Shown piece after piece: positions 8,592 through 15,998 of a stretch of 29,484 nucleotides of DNA. Numbering within the stretch: the stretch's first letter is position 1; each line of letters opens with the position of its first letter. The notes below the pieces were generated by a model, which saw only the letters and a list, made by a program, of their open reading frames with translations, had not been told where the DNA came from and did no database searches. The stretch is from the NCBI GenBank assembly GCA_964614215.1, contig CAZTKP010000014.1:1-29484 (forward strand), written 5' to 3'. The stretch is from CAZTKP01 sp964614215. GTDB lineage: Bacteria > UBP6 > UBA1177. Made by a program: the position numbers and the translations under genes.

Positions 8592-8651
8592 CTATATTAA
8601 TGATACGCGCAAAACTTGAAAATTCAACTTTTAATGCAGAGATTTCAAGTT
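8592..8651 (-). promoter_or_regulatory. candidate promoter with a 9-bp inverted repeat upstream of the second DUF4143 gene
   Basis: On the minus strand a TTGAAT...TATCAT pair with a 16-base spacer can be read, although both hexamers are imperfect. The perfect inverted repeat AACTTGAAA (8613-8621) and TTTCAAGTT (8643-8651), with a 21-base spacer, brackets the -35 side and could be an operator. Confidence 0.3.
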
Positions 8652-8661
8652 AGAATGGTAA

Positions 8662-8763
8662 GGATTTGTAAATATGAATAAAATTAAGCGCCATGAAATT
8701 GAGCTTTATCATAAATACAAGGAATATTACGGTTATACTTTCTATATAGGAAAAAAGATCTAA
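8662..8763 (+). pseudogene. remnant of a second methyltransferase gene (3' end only)
   Basis: Translated from 8662, this fragment reads GFVN, four extra residues, then RHEIELYHKYKEYYGYTFYIGKKI in two adjoining stretches, and stops at 8761-8763. Over the last 24 residues, 19 match the end of the intact methyltransferase (6655-7428). At the DNA level about three quarters of the last 78 bases agree. A stop codon sits directly upstream in frame (8659-8661) and no SAM-binding part is present, so this is a decayed tail of a diverged paralogue. The ATG at 8674 could be read as a 29-residue ORF, but no ribosome site precedes it. Its stop overlaps the stop of the convergent lipoprotein gene. Confidence 0.8.
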
Positions 8764-11183
8764 AAATCTGGAGAAGTAAGTCCGCCTGTCGTTCCATTCG
8801 GTTCGATCTGAGATGAAGGAAGAAGACAGTGATCTCCATCAGATGAGAGAACATAGTTCGTTCCATTTGGCTTGATCTCAAACCTTATCTGATCAATTGG
8901 TCCTCCAGTCCAGCTGGCAAAGTTCATGGAGGTCAAAAACTTGTTGTTGCCGGAATCATACTGATAGTAAAAACCAGAAGAAAATCCGCTTTCAGGAGTC
9001 CAGAATCCAGCTGCGGAAATACTGTTTGCTGTTCCTGTTGAAACTGGCGCTATATTGAGATCACTTAGCGCTGCAGCCCATTGATAATCTCCAGCAGTGT
9101 CCGGTGCTGTTCCATATGAAAAGTTGGAGAATCCTGCAGGAATGTAGACGCCTCCCGTCATTGTAACTTCAATTTGATCATTTGGAGAGATACCGCTGTT
9201 TAAATCATCATCAATAATTTGAATTGATTGAATTTTAACTAATTCTCCGTCCTTATCAGAATAATATGAATAGTGCCCGGTAGCACCGTCATGATAAATA
9301 TAATGTATTTCAGTTCCTGAGGAAATTTCAGATACCGGAATGGAGTTTTGTGAAGAATTAAATTCACCGCCAATATCAGTCCAGCCGGTATTAAAGACTT
9401 TATCGGAATCCAGGTTGAGAATAGTGAAAAGGCTCATTGATGGGGAAAGAGTTCCGGATGCTGCCAGCTGGTAATCAGTTGTTCCGGAACGAAGTCCAAG
9501 ATTTGCAATATCCCCTGAAGTCGGTGCTGGAAGCATGCTTCCGTCAGATACAAGTTCTGATTCGTTGCCCGCTTTATCAATGAGGCTGTACTGGATCGCT
9601 GCACTGGCATCGATCTGAGAGAGTCCGGAAATGACAACATGATCTTCAGTTTTGCCGTAAGGTCCCGGAAACTTTGCTGTTTCCTTGAGAACTCCGTCGA
9701 CATAAAGCCTTAAATAATCTCCCGCCTGACCGATAGTTTCACCGGCTTCAACAACAAGCTCTCCAGAGTAGTTTTTTATAAATATGTTGAAAGCTTCCGG
9801 AGGTGCTGGAGCTGTGTCGTCTGCTACAATGTTAGAAATTTTGTCAGATGTTTTGTTTCCCGCACCATCTTTCCCTTCAATCTCTATTGAGTAGTATGCT
9901 CCGTCAACAAGAGCCGGAATACCTTCTGATGAAAAGATTATGGAGTGAGTTCCTTTTACAAGTCGTGAAGCATCAAGGCTCCATTCCCTCTCAACGATTT
10001 CTTCCGGAGTTCCTTTTTCTAAGTAGGTGACAGTAAGTTTAGCTTCCATAAGGTCTTCAGAAAGTTCATACGCAATAAATGGATCAATAGGCATTGAACT
10101 ATTGTCAGCGGGGCTGTAAATGTTAATTCGGGGTGTTGAAACATCTCCTTTTGAGATAAGTTTTACGCCTGCAGCCGTTTCGTCACTGTTCCCTGCATAG
10201 TCCCGGACATCACTTGATGGGATAAATTCGGAGCAGTAAGAGCTGTCATCAGCTCCTGCAGTAAAAGGAGTTCCGCCAACAAAGCCGCTAAAAGTGATGG
10301 ACAGAGTTTTTAGATCCGCACTCCATACAAGCAGGTCGCCTGAGAAGTCGTCCCCGGATGACTCTACGTCAGGAATATTTGCCAGCACATCATTAATAGT
10401 TGAAAGGTTTGAAGTATCCATCGGTTCACTGAAAGTGAAAACAAGTCGATCACCATCATTCCAGGCTCCAAAAACACCTTGAAAAGCTTCAGCTTTTAAA
10501 AGCTCAGGCCCTGTGTTGTCAACAGTGAGATTAAAAACCGGAGTAAGCTCAACAATGTCTCCATCCATATCCAGAGCTTCAACCTGCAGGTTGTAAATGT
10601 CTTCTTCTGTAAGTTCTGCTCCGTTAATTTCAACTGACTCATGATATCCTGCAAGAGCATCATCGCCAGTAAGCACAACTGTGTCACTTTCAGGGCCTGT
10701 CCCGGAGATTCTTGTTCTGATAAATCTCACTTCCTGAACATCTTCTGCAAGTGTATAGGTGGCATAGGATGTTGTCGCAAAAGTTTTGTTATTTTCGGGT
10801 TTTATAAGATCAAAGCCAAAAGGGATTTTTCCATCTTCACCATCTTCACCGTCAATACCATCTTCTCCGTCGGTGCCGTCCTTGCCATCAACGCCGTTAG
10901 TTCCGTCTTCACCGTCATCACCATCCTTTCCGTCAGTTCCATTTATTCCATCTTCGCCGTCGATACCGTTGGCACCATCTTCTCCATCAGTTCCGTCTTT
11001 CCCATCGGTTCCGTTGATGCCATCCTTTCCATCTTCGCCGTCGACGCCGTTAGTTCCGTCAATTCCATCTTTACCATCAACACCGTTCGTTCCATCCGTG
11101 CCGTCAACACCATCTTTGCCATCTGTTCCGCAACCTGCAAGAACAAAAAGTGTTAAAAGCAAAACTAAAAAAACCCTTTTCAT
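8760..11183 (-). CDS. large lipoprotein with a collagen-like Gly-X-Asp/Asn domain and Ig-like repeats
   Basis: The protein has 807 residues from the ATG at 11183; GGAG (11190-11193) lies 6 bases upstream and is itself inside the alternative ATG at 11195. A lipoprotein signal peptide ends in LAGC with the lipid-carrying Cys at 18. Directly after it come 33 uninterrupted Gly-X-Y triplets (residues 19-117) in which Y is always Asp or Asn. Then follow several beta-sandwich modules: a segment ending TVDNTGPE near 225, a FTFSEPMD segment near 250 (bacterial Ig/SbsA-like), and another starting DDTAPAPPEA near 460. It is probably anchored in the outer membrane and may act as a stalk with adhesive or structural modules. 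No enzyme motif is seen. The C-terminus is unassigned. Confidence 0.88.
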   Translation of the reverse strand: MKRVFLVLLLTLFVLAGCGTDGKDGVDGTDGTNGVDGKDGIDGTNGVDGEDGKDGINGTDGKDGTDGEDGANGIDGEDGINGTDGKDGDDGEDGTNGVDGKDGTDGEDGIDGEDGEDGKIPFGFDLIKPENNKTFATTSYATYTLAEDVQEVRFIRTRISGTGPESDTVVLTGDDALAGYHESVEINGAELTEEDIYNLQVEALDMDGDIVELTPVFNLTVDNTGPELLKAEAFQGVFGAWNDGDRLVFTFSEPMDTSNLSTINDVLANIPDVESSGDDFSGDLLVWSADLKTLSITFSGFVGGTPFTAGADDSSYCSEFIPSSDVRDYAGNSDETAAGVKLISKGDVSTPRINIYSPADNSSMPIDPFIAYELSEDLMEAKLTVTYLEKGTPEEIVEREWSLDASRLVKGTHSIIFSSEGIPALVDGAYYSIEIEGKDGAGNKTSDKISNIVADDTAPAPPEAFNIFIKNYSGELVVEAGETIGQAGDYLRLYVDGVLKETAKFPGPYGKTEDHVVISGLSQIDASAAIQYSLIDKAGNESELVSDGSMLPAPTSGDIANLGLRSGTTDYQLAASGTLSPSMSLFTILNLDSDKVFNTGWTDIGGEFNSSQNSIPVSEISSGTEIHYIYHDGATGHYSYYSDKDGELVKIQSIQIIDDDLNSGISPNDQIEVTMTGGVYIPAGFSNFSYGTAPDTAGDYQWAAALSDLNIAPVSTGTANSISAAGFWTPESGFSSGFYYQYDSGNNKFLTSMNFASWTGGPIDQIRFEIKPNGTNYVLSSDGDHCLLPSSQIEPNGTTGGLTSPDF
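10833..11129 (-). repeat. collagen-like triplet repeat tract
   Basis: This is the coding tract for the 33 Gly-X-Asp/Asn triplets. The 9-base periodicity is imperfect, and codons vary between copies rather than being clonal, so the repeat is old or maintained at the protein level. Asn replaces Asp in triplets 5, 9, 13, 18, 21 and 26, an approximately regular spacing. Confidence 0.85.
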
Positions 11184-11266
11184 TAGTATCTCCATGAGAC
11201 AGTTTGTTTCTACATCATGAGAAGGGTATCAGATTTAATAATTTCAATAAAGATATTCGGAGATTT

Positions 11267-11728
11267 TTAAAGATTCAGCTTAATTCCGGATGTGTAGTTT
11301 CTGATCTTTTCGACAAATTCTTCAGAGGTTTTCTTATCTTCCAGATTTTTAAGAGCATGGTCAAGAGCTGTCATTCCCTTGTAATCTTTTGCGAGAGGAT
11401 TAGCCTTTAACTCAATGAGTTTATTAGTGTATTCCTCAAAGTTCTTTTCCACGGAATAAATGAGAGCTGTCTTTCTATCCTTGTCACGGTCGTTGATATT
11501 TGCAACTTTTATAAGGATATCAAAAACTTCAGGACACTCTTTTTCCGTACTCGCCAGATGGGAAAGAAAGGCGGTTCTTGAGTAGTTGTCTTTCCATTTT
11601 GGATCAACGCCTTTTTCAAGGAGAAGTTTCACGTTTTTGACTGAGCAGCTTTCCGCAGCATAGTGAAGCGGAGATTTTTTAGAGTTGTCGTTGATGACAG
11701 TTCCTGCGCCATTTTCAATAAGTAGCTG
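11267..11728 (-). CDS. ankyrin-repeat protein, C-terminal part (5' end lost in assembly gap)
   Basis: About 153 residues remain. Ankyrin repeats are recognisable by K-S-P-L-H-Y-A-A, then N-V-K-L-L-L-E-K-G-V-D-P, then R-K-T-A-L-I-Y-S-V and M-T-A-L-D-H-A-L, i.e. about four repeats of ~33 residues. Such proteins act in protein-protein binding. The start lies in or beyond the 100-N gap, so a signal peptide cannot be judged. The frame appears continuous with the hisC frame on the other side of the gap only by chance. The end lies 83 bases before the start of the collagen-like lipoprotein gene on the same strand. Confidence 0.8.
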   Translation of the reverse strand, partial: QLLIENGAGTVINDNSKKSPLHYAAESCSVKNVKLLLEKGVDPKWKDNYSRTAFLSHLASTEKECPEVFDILIKVANINDRDKDRKTALIYSVEKNFEEYTNKLIELKANPLAKDYKGMTALDHALKNLEDKKTSEEFVEKIRNYTSGIKLNL

Positions 11729-11828
11729 NNNNNNNNNNNNNNNNNNNNNNNNNNNNNNNNNNNNNNNNNNNNNNNNNNNNNNNNNNNNNNNNNNNNNNNN
11801 NNNNNNNNNNNNNNNNNNNNNNNNNNNN
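11729..11828. other. assembly gap of exactly 100 N
   Basis: Exactly 100 unknown bases, the conventional placeholder for a gap of unknown size. It separates the hisC N-terminal half from the ankyrin-repeat C-terminal half. The missing DNA must hold at least the second half of hisC and the start of the ankyrin gene. Confidence 0.99.
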
Positions 11829-12364
11829 TCAGCTTTTGTGTAGTAGGTTCCTGTCGGATTGTTTGGATTTACAAGGCAGACGAGTTTGGTTTTATCCGTG
11901 ATCGCGTTGATGTAGCCGTCGATATCTATCTTGTAGTCAGCTGTCTGGGGAACAAGAACTGTCTTTATGTTCGCTGCTGCAGGAATAAGTTCGTAGATGA
12001 TAAAAGCCTGCTTTGAAACAAGAAGCTCCTCACCTGGACCGACAAGGGTTCTGATAGCAATATCAATAACTTCGTTTGATCCATTTCCGACAACAACTCC
12101 GTCAAAATCAATTTTTTCACCCTTCTGTGCATGATAGTCAACGATCGCGTTTTTGAGGTAGAAAGCGTTTCCGTCAGGATAGAAATTAACTTCTTCCGCC
12201 GCTTTTTTGATCGCTTCTACAACTTTGGGGTTCGGTCCAAGTGGATTTTCGTTACTTGCGAGCTTAACAGTGTGGGTGAGTCCAAGTTCTCTTTCAACTT
12301 CAGAAATAGGTTTTCCAGGCTTGTAAGGCATAATTGCCTTAATGTGTTCTCCAACTTTGATCAT
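11829..12364 (-). CDS. hisC: histidinol-phosphate aminotransferase, N-terminal part (3' end lost in assembly gap)
   Basis: About 178 N-terminal residues are present of an enzyme usually ~350-370 long. It transfers an amino group from glutamate to imidazole-acetol phosphate in histidine synthesis, using pyridoxal phosphate. Family features seen are KLASNENPLGP near 33-43, the NFYPDGN stretch, GNGSNEVID near 82-90 and the NPNNPTGT loop near 167-174. The PLP lysine lies in the missing part. The start is set at 12364 because AAAGGAG (12371-12377) is 6 bases upstream; the ATG at 12370 abuts that site. It follows mutS by 2 bases and is probably co-transcribed with it. Paralogous aromatic aminotransferases look similar, so the exact substrate is inferred. 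Confidence 0.85.
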
Positions 12365-12366
12365 AA

Positions 12367-14934
12367 TCATCTCCTTTCTTGATTTTTAATATGGTGAAGT
12401 TTAAAAATAACGTCGAGTGCCTGTCGGGGAGTAAGGTTGTTGGGATCTGTTTTCTCAATTAATTCAAGAGTTTCCTTTATGTGGTCGGGATGTTCAGAGC
12501 TTTGTGAATCCATTGAAAATATGTCTGTCTGAAGAGAACTTCCTCTTTCAAACCTTATTCTTCTATCTGTTTTTTCCATGTCTTTTAATATTTTTTCCGC
12601 CTTTCTTATCACAGGGTTCGGCATATCTGTAAGCTTTGCGACCTCAACACCGAAACTGCGGTTGCTGCCGCCTTCCTTGAGCTGATACATAAAGCGGATC
12701 CTTCCACCGTATTCTCTTGCTGTCATATGGAAATTACAGGCCGTTGGAAAGTCCTCTGTTAGTTCAGTTAAGATATGGTAATGTGTGGCAAAAAGAGTTG
12801 TCGCGTTTATATTTTCGATGATATATTCTGCTATCGCTTTTGCCAGGCTGATGCCGTCGTAAGTTCCAGTTCCGCGACCGATCTCATCAAGAATAATAAG
12901 GCTTTTTGATGTTGCCCGATTCAAAATCGTCGCCGTTTCCTTCATCTCAACAAGGAAGGTAGATTCACCTTTTGAAAGGTTGTCGCTTGCACCGACTCTT
13001 GTATAAATTGAGTCAACAATGCCGATCTTTGCACTTTTTGCAGGAACGTAACTGCCTGTCTGAGCTAACAGGACGGTTAAAGCGGTCATTCTCATCAGAG
13101 TCGATTTACCGCCCATGTTGGGACCTGTGATCACGGAAAATCTTCTGTCACCTTTTCCGATTTTTACACTTGCAGGCACGTATGTTCCACGAGGTACGGA
13201 AGCTTCAACAACAGGGTGTCTTCCGTCAATAATTTCAATGCCTTCCTCTTCTTCAATTTCCGGCTTGCAGTAGTTGTTGTCCAGAGCCATTTTTGCAAAC
13301 CCGCAAAAGAGATCGACGTAGGAAATGAAGGCAGCAAGGCTTAAAATATCGTTTTCAAAATTCTCAATCTCATTCACGGTGTCTTCTAGCACATCGAGTT
13401 CAATTTCAGTAAGTTTGTCCTTTGCTCCGAGAATTTTTTCTTCAAGTTCCTTCAGTTCACCCGTGAAGTATCTTTCAGCATTCGCTGTTGTCTGTTTTCT
13501 AATGTAATGCTCCGGAACTTTGTCGGAAAATCTTTTACTGATGCCGATGTAGTAGCCGAAAACACGGTTGAAGCCGACTTTGAGTGTCGATATCCCTGTT
13601 GCTTCCTTTTCTTTCTGCTCAAGTGCCACCACATGTTCTCTGGAGTTGGAGATAAGGTCACTTAACTCTTCAATTTCTTTAGAGAAAGAGCTTGTCACAA
13701 ATCCGCCTTCCTTAAAGTTGAAAGGAGCTTCCTCAACAAAACGCTCTCCCCAGTTCAGCACAGTTTTTTCAGTCATTTCAAGGGGAAGTTCTTTGTCAAA
13801 GAAAGGCAGCTGAGCTGTCAGTATCTTTTTTCTTATTTCGAGAGCCGTTTTCACTGAATCGGCCAGCATCTGTATCTCTCTGGGGCCTCCTCTTTTTACG
13901 AGAATGCGGCTGAGAGTTCTTTCAAAATCCTTAACTTTGGAGAGATCTGAACGGATCTCATTGAAAAAGGAAGGGTTTTCAATGAACTCTGTTACGCACA
14001 TCTGTCTGGAAAGGATCTTTTCCCTGTTTTTAAGAGGAGTTTTTATGATATTTGAAAGCAGTCTTTTTCCCATGGGGGTCTGAGTTCTGTCAATAGCCCA
14101 AAGAAGCGAACCTTCCTTTTTTCCGCCGATGAGAGTTCTTTCAAGCTCAAGATGCGAGGTTGTGTTGTAGTCAAGTGACGAGCAGTCGTCGTTCTGCCAC
14201 TGGAGAGGTCTGCGGAGAGGCGGGAACTTTCCGAAATAGAGTGTGTCAAGGTAGAAAATTATCGTTTCAAATGTTTTTCCAACTTGTGCGTTTAACCCTG
14301 TTTCTTTAATTAATTCAAGCTGTTCCAAAGCATTTTCTGACGGAACCCAAAGCTCGAACTCCTCTTTGTCGATCACGTCTCCCTTTACTGAATCTGTGTT
14401 CTGTGAAAGGACGATCTCCTTTGGTCCGACGGTCTGAATAAGGTCGTCCAGATCTTTTTCCTGACACTGTGAGTAATAGATGTTTCCGCAGCTTACATCG
14501 ACCCAGACAGGAGATGCCTTAAGTCCTGAAAATGTTACGGCCATGAGCCAGTTGCTGCTTTCTTCACTGAGAGAACTTTCCTCGACAACAGTTCCCGGAG
14601 TGAGAATTCTGACAACATCCCTTGCCACGGTCTTTTTCTTTTTGTCGGGCTTTTCGGTCTGTTCACAGACTGCAACTTTTCTCCCGGCTTCAAGTAATTT
14701 TTTTATGTACTGATCGGCAGCGTGGTAAGGAATTCCCGCAAGCGGAATATCAGCATCCTTATGACGGCTCGTGAGAGTTATTCCGAGTATTTGGGAAGCC
14801 TCGACAGCATCCTCGAAGAACATTTCGTAAAAATCGCCCAGACGGAAGAACAGAATTGCATCTGAGTACTTCTTCTTAAAGGCCAGATACTGCTGCATCA
14901 TGGGGGTATTCAGGGCCTTTTCCTTTGCGTCCAT
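12367..14934 (-). CDS. mutS: DNA mismatch repair protein MutS
   Basis: The protein has 855 residues, full length for MutS1. The mismatch-reading Phe-x-Glu motif is F35-Y-E37 within GDFYEMF. Walker A is GPNMGGKST at 604-612. Downstream DEIGRGTGTYDG (Walker B and signature) and the ATHYH loop are present. It recognises mispaired bases and recruits MutL; it works in the cytoplasm on DNA. A weak AAGGTG lies before the ATG at 14934. No mutL is in the window. The next gene on this strand, hisC, starts 2 bases after the stop. The short C-terminus after the ATPase domain is normal for MutS1, and the N-terminal mismatch domain excludes MutS2. Confidence 0.97.
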   Translation of the reverse strand: MDAKEKALNTPMMQQYLAFKKKYSDAILFFRLGDFYEMFFEDAVEASQILGITLTSRHKDADIPLAGIPYHAADQYIKKLLEAGRKVAVCEQTEKPDKKKKTVARDVVRILTPGTVVEESSLSEESSNWLMAVTFSGLKASPVWVDVSCGNIYYSQCQEKDLDDLIQTVGPKEIVLSQNTDSVKGDVIDKEEFELWVPSENALEQLELIKETGLNAQVGKTFETIIFYLDTLYFGKFPPLRRPLQWQNDDCSSLDYNTTSHLELERTLIGGKKEGSLLWAIDRTQTPMGKRLLSNIIKTPLKNREKILSRQMCVTEFIENPSFFNEIRSDLSKVKDFERTLSRILVKRGGPREIQMLADSVKTALEIRKKILTAQLPFFDKELPLEMTEKTVLNWGERFVEEAPFNFKEGGFVTSSFSKEIEELSDLISNSREHVVALEQKEKEATGISTLKVGFNRVFGYYIGISKRFSDKVPEHYIRKQTTANAERYFTGELKELEEKILGAKDKLTEIELDVLEDTVNEIENFENDILSLAAFISYVDLFCGFAKMALDNNYCKPEIEEEEGIEIIDGRHPVVEASVPRGTYVPASVKIGKGDRRFSVITGPNMGGKSTLMRMTALTVLLAQTGSYVPAKSAKIGIVDSIYTRVGASDNLSKGESTFLVEMKETATILNRATSKSLIILDEIGRGTGTYDGISLAKAIAEYIIENINATTLFATHYHILTELTEDFPTACNFHMTAREYGGRIRFMYQLKEGGSNRSFGVEVAKLTDMPNPVIRKAEKILKDMEKTDRRIRFERGSSLQTDIFSMDSQSSEHPDHIKETLELIEKTDPNNLTPRQALDVIFKLHHIKNQERR
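12371..12377 (-). promoter_or_regulatory. ribosome binding site deciding the hisC start
   Basis: AAAGGAG on the minus strand lies 6 bases before the ATG at 12364 but with no space before the ATG at 12370, so the inner ATG is preferred. The site lies inside the 3' end of mutS. Confidence 0.7.
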
Positions 14935-15000
14935 TTAACACCTTTTTCAAAAACAACACCGGAAAACATATCAGAAATAAATTTAAAAATAAAGTGAGGT

Positions 15001-15028
15001 TTGATTTGTTTGTTAAATTTGTTAAAAT
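15001..15028 (+). promoter_or_regulatory. possible promoter for the exported protein gene at 15068
   Basis: TTGATT (15001-15006), a 16-base spacer and TAAAAT (15023-15028) give a plausible sigma70-type pair about 40 bases before the start codon. The surrounding 130 bases between the divergent mutS and this gene are AT-rich and hold nothing else recognisable. Confidence 0.4.
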
Positions 15029-15067
15029 TAGTGCGTGTGACAGGGGAAACTAATTCAGGAGGAATAC

Positions 15068-15742
15068 ATGAAAAAGCTGATTTTGATGCTCATAGTTCTG
15101 AGCAGTCTGACTCTCATGGCGGGAGCGGAAAAAAGATGTACGGTCAATGTTCTCGGGGTGAATGCAAAGGCGGGAAATGTGTTTTCAGCTGAATCGCTCA
15201 CTTTTTTCGGAATTGATTATTCAAGGGTGAGGCTCATCGGTGATCACGGTCACGGGTTTGGAAAGGATATGGATACGGCCAAGATCAGAGATAAGTACTT
15301 TCAGGCGTTTAACTCGGTTGTTGTAAATGAGAGAAAGAAGTATGACCTCTCAAAAGCCACGGGCGGAAAGTTCATTGAGTATAAGCTTGACAGCGTGCTG
15401 AAGATCAACGCGAAAGCTGATCCCAATAACCTCAGAGCGTTAACAAAATCTAAACCGCTCGGACTTCCGGTCGTTGCAAGTATGGTCAAAAAATATGACA
15501 CAAAAGGAACAAAAGGCATCGGTTTTGTCATTATTGCCGATCAGATGAACAAATTTGATAAACTGGCTCACTATTACGTCACCTTCTTTGATGTTAATAC
15601 GAAAATCGTTCTTTTTTCTGCCTACGTCAAAGGAAAACCGGGCGGATTCGGCTACAGAAACTTCTGGCTCAGATCTGTCTACAATGTCATGAAAGATATG
15701 GCAAAAGGTGACTGGGAATACTGGAAAAAGGAAGCTAAGTAA
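15068..15742 (+). CDS. exported protein of unknown function
   Basis: The protein has 224 residues and starts with a clear Sec signal peptide (KK, then hydrophobic LILMLIVLSSLTL, cleavage near MAGA-E at about residue 20), so the mature protein is probably periplasmic. GGAGG lies 6 bases before the ATG. The mature part begins with strands around TFFGIDYSRVRLIGDHG and has a mixed alpha/beta look, with one early Cys. Similar ~230-residue exported proteins with an opening like GVDFS-VKLIG occur in Bacteroidetes, but I know no function for them. No catalytic motif is apparent. It appears monocistronic: divergent from mutS and followed by a repeat-filled non-coding stretch. Confidence 0.8.
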   Translation: MKKLILMLIVLSSLTLMAGAEKRCTVNVLGVNAKAGNVFSAESLTFFGIDYSRVRLIGDHGHGFGKDMDTAKIRDKYFQAFNSVVVNERKKYDLSKATGGKFIEYKLDSVLKINAKADPNNLRALTKSKPLGLPVVASMVKKYDTKGTKGIGFVIIADQMNKFDKLAHYYVTFFDVNTKIVLFSAYVKGKPGGFGYRNFWLRSVYNVMKDMAKGDWEYWKKEAK

Positions 15743-15788
15743 GGTCGTTAAATCAAAAAAAATTCGAAAAAACATCAAAAACCCCATT

Positions 15789-15914
15789 GTGCATGAAGCG
15801 TATAGCGTGCACAAGAAAACGCCATTTGTTGTGCATGAAGCTTATAATGTGTATAGCAAAATAGGTTTTGTTGTACATGAAGTCTGCGACGTGTATAAAA
15901 AAACGGATTTTTTA
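15789..15914 (+). repeat. three 42-bp tandem repeats plus partial units
   Basis: Three head-to-tail units of 42 bp lie at 15789-15830, 15831-15872 and 15873-15914. Each opens with GTGCATGAAG or a variant (GTACATGAAG in unit 3) and ends in a T-rich stretch. A truncated fourth opening (TACATGAAAAGCGTC) follows at 15915-15929, and a degraded half-unit precedes at about 15768-15788. Because 42 is a multiple of 3, one frame is open through all units and reads a 14-residue periodic peptide starting VHEAY. Base differences are not concentrated at third positions and no ribosome site is seen, so coding is doubtful. Unit 1 contains the inverted pair TGTGCA/TGCACA (15788-15793, 15808-15813). Confidence 0.85.
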
Positions 15915-15920
15915 TACATG
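15890..15920. terminator. AT-rich hairpin in the last repeat unit, possible terminator
   Basis: GTATAAAAAA (15893-15902) and TTTTTTATAC (15908-15917) form a perfect 10-bp stem around the 5-base loop ACGGA, extendable by up to three pairs. It could end transcripts arriving from 15742 or from the other strand. The stem is almost all A-T, which is weak for an intrinsic terminator, so this may simply be part of the repeat. Confidence 0.3.
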
Positions 15921-15998
15921 AAAAGCGTCTAAAAAGTTGTGTAATTAAAGAAATTAGATTATTCTATCTGAGATTTCGGTTAGTTGGAGGTGGATTGA

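Noticed and set aside
8674..8763. 29-residue ORF as a genuine small protein
   Set aside because: Its sequence is explained completely as the end of a methyltransferase, it has no ribosome site and an in-frame stop directly precedes the homologous stretch.
10641..11220. Long plus-strand open frames opposite the collagen-like tract
   Set aside because: They exist because the 9-base-periodic Gly-X-Asp codons have no stops on the opposite strand; their translations are low-complexity Pro-Ser or Ile-Ser-Val runs with no ribosome site.
15789..15930. CRISPR-like array
   Set aside because: The units are contiguous with no unique spacers and there are no cas genes near, so it is a plain tandem repeat.
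15708..15932. 74-codon open frame running through the 42-bp repeats
   Set aside because: It begins inside the exported protein gene, has no ribosome site, and base changes between units are not third-position biased. Kept as a repeat with coding left open.
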